In this document: one piece after another, positions 23,101 through 32,173 of the stretch
How the letters are laid out: the number at the start of each line of letters is the position of its first letter
How positions within the stretch are numbered: the first letter of the stretch is position 1
From: Fimbriimonadaceae bacterium
GTDB taxonomy: Bacteria; Armatimonadota; UBA10988
DNA length: 64,000 nucleotides
Assembly: GCA_020850355.1 (NCBI GenBank)
Contig: JADZEX010000077.1
Span: forward strand, 1 to 64,000
Reading direction: 5' to 3'
Translations under genes and position numbers: made by a program
The notes under the pieces: model-generated
Seen by the model: only the letters and a program-made list of their open reading frames with translations
What the model was told of the DNA's origin: nothing
Database searches by the model: none

Positions 23101-24042
23101 ATGGCGACCAGGACCACCAGCCCGTCTCGTCCGACGACTGCCCGCCGCGCGGTGGGGGTCGGCTGGTTGGTGGTCCTGGCGCCGTTGCTGTTGATCGGCG
23201 TGCTGGTCGGCGCGTCGCAGCGTGAAGACACCTGGCTGCGCGAGGTCGGCAAGCTGCAACTGCCGGGCTTGCTGCATATCCAGGCCGCCTCCGACCGGCG
23301 CGGCGACCATGTCGCGGTGCTCGACCGCGCCGGCGCCATTCACGTGCTCGGGCTCCGTGGGCAGCACCTGCAGGACTCCAGCCTGGCGGTCCCGTGGCGC
23401 CAGGACGAGCAGCAGCTCCGCAGCACCCGGCTGGTCTTCGCGCCGGCCGGGCACGACGAACTGCTTGACCTGACGGCCATCAAGATGCCGCCGCGCCGCT
23501 TCAGCGGAATGCCCGACTGGGACGGCGGTGACTGGAAGGTGGCGCGTTACGACCAGCGCGGCGACGGCTTTGCGTTCGAGGAGATCCACCACCGGCCGCC
23601 CAGCCTGCCCGACGGTGGTGGCTCCCAGAACATCCTGCTGCAAGGTGTCAGCTACCTCATGCGCGACGTCGCCACCGCGGGTGGCAAGCGCAACTACGTG
23701 CAGTTGCTGCGCGCCCGCGACAACCGGCCAGCCTTCAGCGTGCGCGGCGGCTTCTTCGCCAGCGCCGACCTCGACGGCGACGGCAACCAGGACCTGATCA
23801 CCCGCGACCAGAACATCGATGACCAGGGCCTGGCGCAGTTCCGGATCCACGTCTACCGCAACCGCGGCTTCCGCGAAGTCTGGCAGGGCTGCTTTGACGA
23901 GGGCGACCCGACCTACACGATGCGCCGCTGGGTGGTGCTGGCCGACCTCGACGGCGACGGCGTGATGGAGCTGGTTGGCGGCGAGCCCGAGACCGGCCGC
24001 CTCAGCGTGGTGGCGTTTGACCCGGCGAAGCTACGCTCCTGA
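23101..24042 (+). CDS. membrane-anchored FG-GAP/calcium-repeat-like protein
   Basis: 313 residues with a basic N-terminus and one hydrophobic segment (GWLVVLAPLLLIGVLVG, about 20-38), then an extracytoplasmic part. It carries ADLDGDGNQDL and ADLDGDGVMEL, DxDxDG loops that bind Ca in FG-GAP/VCBS-type propeller blades. It starts ten bases after the STN-like protein, implying a shared transcript and location. Its end overlaps the convergent glycosidase gene by 41 bases. Role unknown. Confidence 0.7.
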   Translation: MATRTTSPSRPTTARRAVGVGWLVVLAPLLLIGVLVGASQREDTWLREVGKLQLPGLLHIQAASDRRGDHVAVLDRAGAIHVLGLRGQHLQDSSLAVPWRQDEQQLRSTRLVFAPAGHDELLDLTAIKMPPRRFSGMPDWDGGDWKVARYDQRGDGFAFEEIHHRPPSLPDGGGSQNILLQGVSYLMRDVATAGGKRNYVQLLRARDNRPAFSVRGGFFASADLDGDGNQDLITRDQNIDDQGLAQFRIHVYRNRGFREVWQGCFDEGDPTYTMRRWVVLADLDGDGVMELVGGEPETGRLSVVAFDPAKLRS

Positions 24043-26623
24043 GCTCGACCACGGCCGCGCCCGCGGGCCAGACCCACGGCGGCGTCAGGGTCGCGCGCTG
24101 ACCGGCCGGGGTGACGACCTCGGCGGTGCTGGCCGGCACCTCCAGGGTGGCGCCGACGGTGTCGGAGAACCACCACCACTGGTCGCCGCGGACCACCAGC
24201 TCGACCACCCCGCCGCGCTGACCGGTGGCCAGCAGCGGCTGGCCGTCGCGCTCGACGCGCCAACCGTCGCCGGGGGCACCGTCGCTGATCACCGGCGTCT
24301 GCCCACTGCGGTCCAGCCGCCAGCGGTCGGGCACCGCCGGGTCGCGGCCGGGCGGCAGCAGCACCTGGCCGCTGTTGCTGGCGCTGCTGACGCACTTCAG
24401 CACGTAGGCGCGACTGGTGGCGAGCGGTTGCTCGTCGAGGCTGGCCAGTAGCATCACACCCTGCGGCGCGGCGGTCGTCAGGCGCAGCGGCCCGAGCTGC
24501 CAGGTCTGCTGCCCGAGCCGCCCGGCGACCGCCACCAGGTGGGGCGCCTCGACTCGCAACAGCCCGGCGCCAGCGTCGCGGTCCAACTGGCCGGTGTCGG
24601 CCACGAAGCGCGGCGGCTGCGCCTGGCCGACGCCATCGCCGTAGAGCAGTTGCAGCGCATCGAGCGCGGCGCGCACCTGCTCCTCGGCGCGCAGGTCACC
24701 GAACCCGAAGACCCCGGCCGCCACGTCCCAGAAGCCGACCGCGGCGCGGCTGCCCAGCCCGACCGGCTGCACTCCGCGTTGGGCCAGGGCGGCCAACGGG
24801 AACATCCCGCCGGCCCCGCGGGCGACGCTGCCGCTGGCCAGCAGGCGGCCGTCGAACCGGAACTGGTCGCCCGGCAGTTGCCTTAGCGGCAGCGGGTAGC
24901 CCAGCAGGTCGGCGGTCTCGGCGGCCTCCCGGCCGCTGCTGTCGCGGACCGGATCGCCGCGCCAAAGCAGCAGTCGCTCCCCGCGGTAGCGCGCGCTGGC
25001 GGAGCGGCCCGAGGCGATGGTCAGGTCGGCGCTGGTCTCCCACTGCTGCTCGAAGCAACGATTCGCCAGGCGGCTGACGTAGGCGAGCTGCCGCAGGGGG
25101 CTGCGGTACTGCTTGAAGAGCACCGTCTCGAGGTCGCTGTAGCCGAGCTCGACCTGCCGCCGGGCGGGGGCGATCTGGCCGTCCAGGAAGGCCCGGCCCA
25201 GCAGGGCGGCGAGGCCCCAGCGGGCCGGGTCGCTGTGGACGTCGAAGTAGCTGATCTGGCGCTCGGTGGGCACCGCGCCGTAGGTGAACAGAATCAGCGC
25301 ATCGAGGTCCTGCAGCGCGGCGTAGGCGGTCACCTCCAACATCCCGGCGGCGCGGTAGGGGTTCGGGAAGCAGTGGTTCCACTCCCGCACCACCAGCGGC
25401 CGGTCGGCCATCCGAGCCAGCGTCAGGGCCGGGCCGAGCGACCAGGAGTCGGTCGACTGCAGCGGGTTCCGGAGCTGGAAGAAGTAAGGCTCACGCCAGG
25501 CCTGACCGGGCTGGAAGACGGGGTGGTCGAAGTAATAGTTGGTGCCCAGGAAGTCCAGCTCGGCGGCGATCCCGCGGAGGTCGGGCAGACAGGTGAAGTC
25601 GCCCACGGCGGTCAGCGGCTGACGCGCGCCGACGACCTCGCGCAGGTACTGGCGCATCGTCCGGAAGTAGGCCCGCTGCAGGCCGTCGGCGAAGCGCACG
25701 GCGTCGGCGCTGCGGGCCCGTGCGAGGCGCTCGGCGGCGTCACCCGCCGGGCTGTCGGGCGCCAGCCGCGGCGGCTGCAGCGGCACCGTGCCGCGTTCGA
25801 CCGACCAGCCAGCCTCCAACGGCCGCCCGCTGCCGCCGGCACCCCAGGCCGCGGCCAGCGCCGCACTGCTGCCGTGACGCAAACGCAGGTAGCGGTTCCA
25901 GAGCGCGGTGAGCTGCGCCCGGTAGGGCTGCACCAGGCTCAGCCACTCCATCCGCCGGATGAACAGGCCGTTCTCGTCGTACAGCTCCAGCAGCGCGACC
26001 GTCGGATCATCGGCGTAGCAGCGGCCGGTCAAGGGGTTGCGGTGGTCGCGCAGGAGCGCCTTGGCGTAGCGCTGCTGGTCGGCGATCAACGCCGCGTCGA
26101 AGACCGCGTAGGGCTTCGCCCCACGGCCGAGTTGCGCCGCCTGGGCGATGCCCTCGGCGGCGCTGAAGTTGCGGTAGTCGAGCAGGTCGAGGTAGACCGC
26201 GAGGCCGCGTTGCCCGCAGCGCCAGATCCAGTGGTCGAGCAGCCGCAGGCGCTCGGGATCGAACGCCAGGCCAGGCGCGCCAACCTGCAGGAACCCGCGG
26301 CCGGCGTCGTCGAGGTGGTGCAGCCGCACCAGGTTGAACCCGGCGCGGGCGATCCGGTCGATCACCTGGTCGATCCGCTCCGGCGGCTGCATCACGCTCT
26401 GGTGCGCCAGATTGAGGCCCCAGAAGCGCGCTCGCCGGCCATCGGGGTAGACGAACTGCCCGGCCGGACTGACCCGCAGGAAGTCCCGCGGCGGCGCTGG
26501 GCGAGTCAGGTCGAGCAGGCTGGAGTCCGGGAACTCGGTGTCGTTGGGACTGAGCAGCGGGGGCGGTGCCGCCAGGGCGGCGGAGACCAGGCCGAGCAGC
26601 AGCAGGCTACTCCACACCCGCAT
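24002..26623 (-). CDS. secreted glycoside-hydrolase-like TIM barrel protein
   Basis: 873 residues from MRVWSSLLLLGLVSAALAA (signal peptide). The N-terminal half looks like a clan GH-A barrel: FWGLNLAHQSVM, AGFNLVRLHHLDDAG, YLDLLDY, ALLELYDENGLF where the acid/base Glu follows Asp instead of the usual Asn, and REWNHCFPN as a possible nucleophile strand. The C-terminal third is beta-rich and may bind carbohydrate. It probably cleaves a glycan but the family cannot be fixed by eye. Its start overlaps the deacetylase end by 17 bases. Confidence 0.72.
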   Translation of the reverse strand: MRVWSSLLLLGLVSAALAAPPPLLSPNDTEFPDSSLLDLTRPAPPRDFLRVSPAGQFVYPDGRRARFWGLNLAHQSVMQPPERIDQVIDRIARAGFNLVRLHHLDDAGRGFLQVGAPGLAFDPERLRLLDHWIWRCGQRGLAVYLDLLDYRNFSAAEGIAQAAQLGRGAKPYAVFDAALIADQQRYAKALLRDHRNPLTGRCYADDPTVALLELYDENGLFIRRMEWLSLVQPYRAQLTALWNRYLRLRHGSSAALAAAWGAGGSGRPLEAGWSVERGTVPLQPPRLAPDSPAGDAAERLARARSADAVRFADGLQRAYFRTMRQYLREVVGARQPLTAVGDFTCLPDLRGIAAELDFLGTNYYFDHPVFQPGQAWREPYFFQLRNPLQSTDSWSLGPALTLARMADRPLVVREWNHCFPNPYRAAGMLEVTAYAALQDLDALILFTYGAVPTERQISYFDVHSDPARWGLAALLGRAFLDGQIAPARRQVELGYSDLETVLFKQYRSPLRQLAYVSRLANRCFEQQWETSADLTIASGRSASARYRGERLLLWRGDPVRDSSGREAAETADLLGYPLPLRQLPGDQFRFDGRLLASGSVARGAGGMFPLAALAQRGVQPVGLGSRAAVGFWDVAAGVFGFGDLRAEEQVRAALDALQLLYGDGVGQAQPPRFVADTGQLDRDAGAGLLRVEAPHLVAVAGRLGQQTWQLGPLRLTTAAPQGVMLLASLDEQPLATSRAYVLKCVSSASNSGQVLLPPGRDPAVPDRWRLDRSGQTPVISDGAPGDGWRVERDGQPLLATGQRGGVVELVVRGDQWWWFSDTVGATLEVPASTAEVVTPAGQRATLTPPWVWPAGAAVVELRSVASPGQTPPR

Positions 26624-28526
26624 AGGGCACCAGCTCCGCAGGCGGCAACGGGCCAAACTCCGGCCGCGCCATCAGGGCCGACTCGGTGGGCGCTCGCAAG
26701 AGGTCGCTGAGCGCCACGAAGCGCAGGCCGCGGCGGCTGAGGGTCTCCAGCAGCGCGGGCAAGATGGACAGCGTGTTGTCGGCGCCGTTGTGCAGCAGCA
26801 GGATCCCACCGTCATGGGTCTTGCCGCTGATCGCCGCGCTGGCTTCGGCCGCTGACAGCCGACTGAACGAAGCGCAGTTGACGGTCCAGAAGACGGGGAA
26901 GTAGCCGAGGTCGGCGAGCACCTCGCGGACCTTCGGATTGTAGTGCCCGCCCGGCGGCCGCATCAGCCGCGAGGAGACCCCGACGATGTCGTCGAGCACC
27001 ACCTTGGTCTTGATCATCTCGTAGGCGATCTCGTCGCGAGTCAGGCCGTCGAGGTGCAGGTGGTTGTAGGTGTGCGACCCGATCTCGTGGCCGTCGGCGG
27101 CGATCGCCCGGACCAACTCGGGGTACTTTTCAGACATCCGGCCGGTCACCAGGAAGGTGCCGCGCGCTTTGTGCTGCCGCAGCAGCTTCAGGATCGGCTC
27201 GGTGTACTCGGGTCGCGGCCCATCGTCGAAAGTCAGCGCCACGCGGCCGGCCCCGGCCACGCCACGCACCGGCTCCGGCAGCCGATCGACGGGATAGCTT
27301 AGCCCCATCGTGCGGTACAGTGCCAGCAGTGGGTCGACCAGCTCGGTACGGGTCGGGTCCTTGGCGTAGAGCCGCTCCATCAGATCCAGCGCCTGCTCGG
27401 GGTCCTGCTGCTGGTAGGCGGTCAGCAGCAGCCGCTCGACCGACAACGGTGGCGAGGCGTGTTGCAGCAAGGCAGCGATCCGCCGCGCGGCGGTGCGGTA
27501 GGCGGCCGGGTCGTAGGGCTGCGTCACGGTGGTCTGCGGGCGGTTCTGCACGTTCACCGTCAGCCGGCCCTCGAGCTCGATCCCGCCGGTCGCCCGGACC
27601 ACGATTTCGTGCGGCCCGTCGGCGCCGCTGGTGGTGTCCCAGACAACGTAGTAGGGCTCCCGGTTGGTGATCCCCTTGGTCTTGTTGTCGACCAGAATGG
27701 TGACGTACTTGTAGCTGCGGGCCTGCATCAGACTGACCCGGATGGTCACCCGACCACTGACGGTGGTGCCAGGCAGCGGGGTTTCGACGGTCAGCGGGCC
27801 GACCCGCACCGGCTGCGGGGCGACCACCTCGACGGCGGTGCGCGGCGCGACGCGGTCGCTCAGCGGGTCGCGTTCGGGCACCAGCAGGACCACCTGCTTG
27901 CCCGGCTCGCCCTCCAGCTTCAGCGGCAGCGGCGCCGGCAGCCCGGGCACACTGGTCGCGACGTGTGGCTTGAGCTGCCGCAGCGCCTCGGTGGCGGCCT
28001 GCCAGCGCCCGCTGGCGAGCAGGCGCAGCGCCGTCAGGTGGTCCAACAAGACCTGGTCGGTGCCCAACTCGGCGGCCCGCCCGAACAGTTCGCCCGCCTC
28101 GTCGACCTGTCCCCGACAGAGCGCCATCACGCCGCGGTAGAAGGCCGGCGGCGCCAGCAGCGCATCGAGCGCCGCGGCGCGCTTGAAGTAGCTCTCGGCA
28201 CTGCTCAGGTTGCCGACCTCGAAGTAGCAGAGCCCCAGCCCACAAAAGGCCAGCGCGTCGTAGCGGTCGGTCTCGTCGGCCCGCCGGAAACAGGCTGCCG
28301 CGGTGTCGACCTGCCGCGCCGCCAGCAAGGTGAGGCCCTGCCCACAGTAGGCCAGGGGGTCGTCGGGATCCAGCAGGCTGGCCTGCCCGAACGCCTGCGA
28401 GGCGGTGTCCCACTGCCCGGCCTCGGCCCGGGTGACGGCTTCGGTGACCGCCGCGAGGTACCCGCTGGCCGCCTGCGCGCCCGCCACGCATCCGAACAGC
28501 GCCCAACAGCGCAGCCAGCAGCTCAT
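26607..28526 (-). CDS. secreted TPR protein with polysaccharide deacetylase domain
   Basis: 639 residues. A signal sequence (MSCWLRCWALFGCVAGAQA) is followed by tetratricopeptide repeats (about 22-175, for example GQASLLDPDDPLAYCGQGL), a beta domain (about 245-330, PLPGTTVSGRVTIRV), a linker, and a NodB domain (about 445-610) with TFDDGP, SHTYNHLHL (metal His pair), MRPPGGHYN and LLLHNG. NodB enzymes remove acetyl from N-acetylated polysaccharides such as peptidoglycan or chitin-like chains. It is the first gene of an operon with the glycosidase-like protein and has its own promoter. Confidence 0.87.
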   Translation of the reverse strand: MSCWLRCWALFGCVAGAQAASGYLAAVTEAVTRAEAGQWDTASQAFGQASLLDPDDPLAYCGQGLTLLAARQVDTAAACFRRADETDRYDALAFCGLGLCYFEVGNLSSAESYFKRAAALDALLAPPAFYRGVMALCRGQVDEAGELFGRAAELGTDQVLLDHLTALRLLASGRWQAATEALRQLKPHVATSVPGLPAPLPLKLEGEPGKQVVLLVPERDPLSDRVAPRTAVEVVAPQPVRVGPLTVETPLPGTTVSGRVTIRVSLMQARSYKYVTILVDNKTKGITNREPYYVVWDTTSGADGPHEIVVRATGGIELEGRLTVNVQNRPQTTVTQPYDPAAYRTAARRIAALLQHASPPLSVERLLLTAYQQQDPEQALDLMERLYAKDPTRTELVDPLLALYRTMGLSYPVDRLPEPVRGVAGAGRVALTFDDGPRPEYTEPILKLLRQHKARGTFLVTGRMSEKYPELVRAIAADGHEIGSHTYNHLHLDGLTRDEIAYEMIKTKVVLDDIVGVSSRLMRPPGGHYNPKVREVLADLGYFPVFWTVNCASFSRLSAAEASAAISGKTHDGGILLLHNGADNTLSILPALLETLSRRGLRFVALSDLLRAPTESALMARPEFGPLPPAELVPYAGVE

Positions 28527-28550
28527 GCCAGACAACTCGACATGCGGGTC

Positions 28551-28579
28551 ATGCTAACACCGCGACGCCCCGCTGGCAA
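28551..28579 (-). promoter_or_regulatory. sigma70-type promoter of the deacetylase operon
   Basis: On the minus strand TTGCCA and TAGCAT are 17 bases apart, and the -10 is 24 bases before the ATG at 28526. It lies in the 124-base gap between two divergent genes. Confidence 0.5.
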
Positions 28580-28650
28580 CGCCCGCGACCGTTGTCGGAG
28601 CCGCTGGCGGTGGTCACCTTAGGCGGTTCAGATGGCGGAGCAGCAGGCGC

Positions 28651-30372
28651 ATGGACGAGCAACTGGCAGCCCTGGCGGCGGTGTTTGAGCAGGCCGGCAT
28701 CGCCCTGCCGGACGACCCGACGTCGTTCGCCCTGGACGAGTTGGACGGCCTGGTGGCCGACCGCCGGCTGCGCGCGATGTGCAAGTCGGCCCTCACCAAG
28801 TTCAAGCGCGCCGCGACCGCCGCCGGTTGGGCCCCGGCCGCTGCCGCGGCCCCGGAACCGCTGGCCAGCACCCCGCCGCCCGAGCCGACGCCCGCGCCGG
28901 CCGAGCCGGTCGCACCAGCCGCGCCAGTGGCCGCAGCGCCGCCGGTCGCCGCGGCGGCGCCCGTCGTGATCCCCGCCTCACCGATGTCCGACGAGCTGGC
29001 CGCCCGGCACACCGCGCTGCGGGACTGCTGCGAACAGGCCGGCCTCGCGCTGCCGGACGACCCGACGACGGTCGACCTGGACTCGCTCGACGCCGCGATC
29101 GTCGACAAGTCGCTGCGCGGCAAGGTTAAGTCGGCGCTGGTGAAGTTCCGCAAGCAGGCCGCCGCCGAGGGTTGGCAAGCCAGCCGCGTCGAGGTTGCGG
29201 CAGCCCCGGCGGGCGCTGCACCGGCCCCGAGCCCCGACCCCGTCGCCGCGCCGGCGGCCGAGCCGGTGGTGGTACCGGCCTCGCCGATGTCGCCCGAGCT
29301 GCAGGAGAAGTACGCCGCCGTGACGGCCTGCTACGGCCAGGCCGGCGTCGCCGTGCCGACCGACCCGACCGCCGTCAACCTCGACGAGCTCGACACGCTG
29401 GTCGAGGACAAGTCCCTGCGCGGCAAGCTGAAATCGGCGCTGGTGAAGTTCCGCAAGCAGGCCGCCGCCGAGGCCTGGCAGGCCGGTGGCGTGGTGGTGG
29501 CCGCGCCGACCGTGTCGCCGGCCGCCGCGCCGCCGGCCTCAGCGGCGGCGGTGACCGAGATGGTCGAAGAGGTCGTCCAGGAGATCGAGGAAGAAGTCGC
29601 CGGCGAGGCGGCGCCGCTGTCCGCGGCGCTGAGCGCGCTGTTCGCCGAGGTCACCGCGGCCTTCGCCGCGACGGGCACGGCAGTGCCGGCCGACCCGCTG
29701 AATGTCGGCTTGGACACCCTCGACGAGGCGATCGACGACAAGAAGCTGCGCGGCCGCTGCAAGTCGGCGCTGACCAAGTTCCGGCGTGTCGCGAAGGAAG
29801 AGGGCTGGCAGCCGGGCGGTGTGCGGAAGGTCAAGCGGACCGTCGTGCGGCAAGTCGTGCGCCAGGTTGGCGCGGCGCCGGCGGCGGTCGCCCCGCCGAC
29901 CGCCAGCGGCGAGGTGCCGGCCGCGCCGGTTGGACCGCCCGCCGAGCTCTACCTGCTGACCGCCGGCGGCTGGGAGAAGCTGGGCACGGCCTCCCGGCAG
30001 ACCACCCAACACGATGACCTGGTGGCGCAGCGAACGGCCGCCGGGGCGACGCGCCGGATCACCTCCATCCTGACTCTGGACGGCACGTTCAAGGTGCCCG
30101 AGGACCTCTACAACACCTACTGCTGGCTGGCCCACGAGGGCGTCGTCTACAAGGCCTACTACATCTCGCACGTCGGCGATGTCAAGCGCGGCACCAAGAC
30201 CGCCAGCCTGAAGGTCGACGAGTCTTACGACTACGAGACCTTCGGCCGGGTCTACCTGGCGCTGGCGAAGCCGACCCGCCCGACCGCCGACGATGCGCGT
30301 CGGGTGCGGTTTGGCACGCGCTACGACAGCGACCGACGGATGTTCGCCGGGGTGGCCAGCCGCCTGGTGTAG
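28651..30372 (+). CDS. modular protein with four ~60-residue repeats and a novel C-terminal domain
   Basis: 573 residues, no signal peptide. Four copies of a helical module occupy about residues 4-61, 115-177, 217-278 and 327-388. The shared core is AG-x-x-x-P-x-DP, LDxLD, LRGKxKSALxKFRK and a closing GWQ. Ala/Pro-rich linkers of 30-55 residues separate them. After a basic stretch (RKVKRTVVRQVVRQ) comes a compact 140-residue domain starting ELYLLTAGGWEKLG with many Tyr (NTYCWL, YKAYYISH, ESYDYETFGRVYL). The basic KSALxKF faces suggest nucleic-acid or partner binding, but this is inference. I do not recognise the family. It is divergent from the deacetylase operon and convergent with gpmI. Confidence 0.7.
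   Translation: MDEQLAALAAVFEQAGIALPDDPTSFALDELDGLVADRRLRAMCKSALTKFKRAATAAGWAPAAAAAPEPLASTPPPEPTPAPAEPVAPAAPVAAAPPVAAAAPVVIPASPMSDELAARHTALRDCCEQAGLALPDDPTTVDLDSLDAAIVDKSLRGKVKSALVKFRKQAAAEGWQASRVEVAAAPAGAAPAPSPDPVAAPAAEPVVVPASPMSPELQEKYAAVTACYGQAGVAVPTDPTAVNLDELDTLVEDKSLRGKLKSALVKFRKQAAAEAWQAGGVVVAAPTVSPAAAPPASAAAVTEMVEEVVQEIEEEVAGEAAPLSAALSALFAEVTAAFAATGTAVPADPLNVGLDTLDEAIDDKKLRGRCKSALTKFRRVAKEEGWQPGGVRKVKRTVVRQVVRQVGAAPAAVAPPTASGEVPAAPVGPPAELYLLTAGGWEKLGTASRQTTQHDDLVAQRTAAGATRRITSILTLDGTFKVPEDLYNTYCWLAHEGVVYKAYYISHVGDVKRGTKTASLKVDESYDYETFGRVYLALAKPTRPTADDARRVRFGTRYDSDRRMFAGVASRLV
28660..29814. repeat. four dispersed in-gene repeats coding for the helical module
   Basis: Coding copies at about 28660-28833, 28993-29181, 29299-29484 and 29629-29814. 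Copies 2 and 3 share long near-identical DNA around the KSALVKFRKQAAAE codons, pointing to a more recent duplication of that pair. Confidence 0.7.
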
Positions 30373-30396
30373 CCGCCGGCCACCGCGTCGACGACC

Positions 30397-31998
30397 TCAG
30401 AACAGGGCCTCGCCGGTCATCGACGCCGGCTGCGGCAGGCCGAGCAGCTTCAGCAGCGTCGGCGCCACATCGCCGAGGCAGCCACCGGCGCGTAGCACCG
30501 GGTGCTGGCTGTCGTCGACCAACACCGCCGGGGTCAGGTTGTCGGGCGTGTGGGTGGTGTGCGGCTCGCGCAGCGCGTAGTCGAAGCTGCCGTCAACTTG
30601 CCGGATCTTGTCGTAGTTGATCATCTCTTCGGCGTTGCCGTGGTCGGCGGTCACCAGCGCCCGACCGCCGAGCGCCTCCAGCCGCGCCAGCACCAGACCG
30701 AGGCACTGGTCGACCGCTTCGCAGGCCTGCACCGCGGCCTCGAACACGCCCGTGTGGCCAACCATGTCGGGGTTCGCGAAGTTCAAGATGATCGCGTCGT
30801 AGCGGTGCATCTGGTCGACCACCGCGCCGGCCAGCCGGTAGGCGCTCATTTCCGGTTGCAGGTCGTAGGTTGGCACCGGCGGCGACTTCACCATCAGGCG
30901 TTCCTCGCCGGGGAACGGTGCCTCGAGCTGGTTGTTGAAGAAGAAGGTGACGTGCGGGTACTTCTCGGTCTCGGCGGCCCGCAGTTGCGTCAGGCCGGCG
31001 CCCGACAGCACCGCGCCGAGAATGTCGGTCGGTGGCTGGCGCTTGAAGGCGAACGGGATGTCGAGGGTGGCGTCGTACTGCACCAGGCTGGCGAGCTGCA
31101 GGTCGAGCCGCGGCCCGCGGTCGAAGCCGGCGAAGTCGGCGTCGTGCAGCGCGCGCAGAATCTGGCGCGGCCGGTCGCCGCGGAAGTTGAAGCAGATCAG
31201 CGCGTCGCCGTCGGCCAGGCGCGGCGTGCCGGCGATGATCCGCGGCTTCAGGAACTCGTCCTCGTCCTTCGTGTCACCGCTGGCATAGGACGCCCGCACT
31301 GCCTCGCTGGCGCTGGCGTGGGTCGTGAACGGGATGCCAGCGAGGTCGCCGGCGGTCTGGCGGTTCTGCCCGTAGACCAGCGCGTCGTAGGCGATCTGGG
31401 TCCGCGGCCAGCGCTGGTCGCGGTCCATCGCCCAGTAGCGCCCGACGACGGTCGCGATCTGCCCGACGCCGACCCGCGCCATCTGCGCCTCGATGGCCTC
31501 GACATAGCCCAGCCCGGACTTCGGGTCGGTGTCGCGGCCGTCGGTGATCACGTGGAACAGCACCTGGTCCTTGGCCAGACCCGCGCGCTGCGCCAGCTCG
31601 AGCATCGCCAGGTAGTGCGACTCGGCGCTGTGGACACCACCGTCGCTGCACAGGCCGGTGAAGTGCAGCCGCGTGCCGTTGGCCTTGGCGCGCTGCACGC
31701 AGGCCACGAAGGCCGGCTTGTCGAAGAAGCTGCCATCGCCGATGGCGCGGTCGATGAAGAGGATCTCCTGCAGCACGGTCCGCCCCGCGCCGAGGTTCTC
31801 GTGGCCGACCTCGCTGTTGCCCATCAGGCCGTCGCGCAGGCCGACGGCCTCGCCCTGACAGCGCAGCAGGGTCTGCGGGTAACGCGCCACCAGGCGGTCC
31901 CAGGTCGGGGTCCGGGCGCACTTCACGGCGTTGCCGTAGAACTGGTCACTGTGGCCCCAGCCGTCCAAGATACAGAGCAGCAGCGGTTGCTTCGCCAT
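30397..31998 (-). CDS. gpmI: 2,3-bisphosphoglycerate-independent phosphoglycerate mutase
   Basis: 533 residues, the normal length. It interconverts 3- and 2-phosphoglycerate in glycolysis using two Mn ions. The N-terminal LLLCILDGWG, the phosphoserine motif NSEVGHENLGAGR (Ser62), HFTGLCSDGGVHS, FNFRGDR, ILNFANPDMVGHTG and TADHGNAEEM are all present. I chose the ATG with AAAGGTG seven bases upstream over a TTG two codons earlier. It has its own promoter and is divergent from the aminotransferase gene. Confidence 0.97.
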   Translation of the reverse strand: MAKQPLLLCILDGWGHSDQFYGNAVKCARTPTWDRLVARYPQTLLRCQGEAVGLRDGLMGNSEVGHENLGAGRTVLQEILFIDRAIGDGSFFDKPAFVACVQRAKANGTRLHFTGLCSDGGVHSAESHYLAMLELAQRAGLAKDQVLFHVITDGRDTDPKSGLGYVEAIEAQMARVGVGQIATVVGRYWAMDRDQRWPRTQIAYDALVYGQNRQTAGDLAGIPFTTHASASEAVRASYASGDTKDEDEFLKPRIIAGTPRLADGDALICFNFRGDRPRQILRALHDADFAGFDRGPRLDLQLASLVQYDATLDIPFAFKRQPPTDILGAVLSGAGLTQLRAAETEKYPHVTFFFNNQLEAPFPGEERLMVKSPPVPTYDLQPEMSAYRLAGAVVDQMHRYDAIILNFANPDMVGHTGVFEAAVQACEAVDQCLGLVLARLEALGGRALVTADHGNAEEMINYDKIRQVDGSFDYALREPHTTHTPDNLTPAVLVDDSQHPVLRAGGCLGDVAPTLLKLLGLPQPASMTGEALF

Positions 31999-32029
31999 CG
32001 TCAAACACCTTTGCGGCAGCGCAGACTTC

Positions 32030-32057
32030 AGGGTAGCAGAGGGCGCCGGAGTGTCAA
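32030..32057 (-). promoter_or_regulatory. sigma70-type promoter of gpmI
   Basis: Minus-strand TTGACA and TACCCT with a 16-base spacer; the -10 ends 31 bases before the gpmI ATG. Confidence 0.6.
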
Positions 32058-32109
32058 CGCTACGGGCCGTCGAGGAGCTGCCCGGGAGCGTTTCGGCGCC
32101 CTCGCCGCG

Positions 32110-32138
32110 TTGTCAGATTCAACCGCCTCGGTTATCCT
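32110..32138 (+). promoter_or_regulatory. sigma70-type promoter of the aminotransferase-serA-surE operon
   Basis: TTGTCA and TATCCT with a 17-base spacer, 35 bases before the GTG at 32174. Confidence 0.6.
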
Positions 32139-32173
32139 GAGTGCCCTGCCGAGGGGGCGGATTGGAGCCTCTT

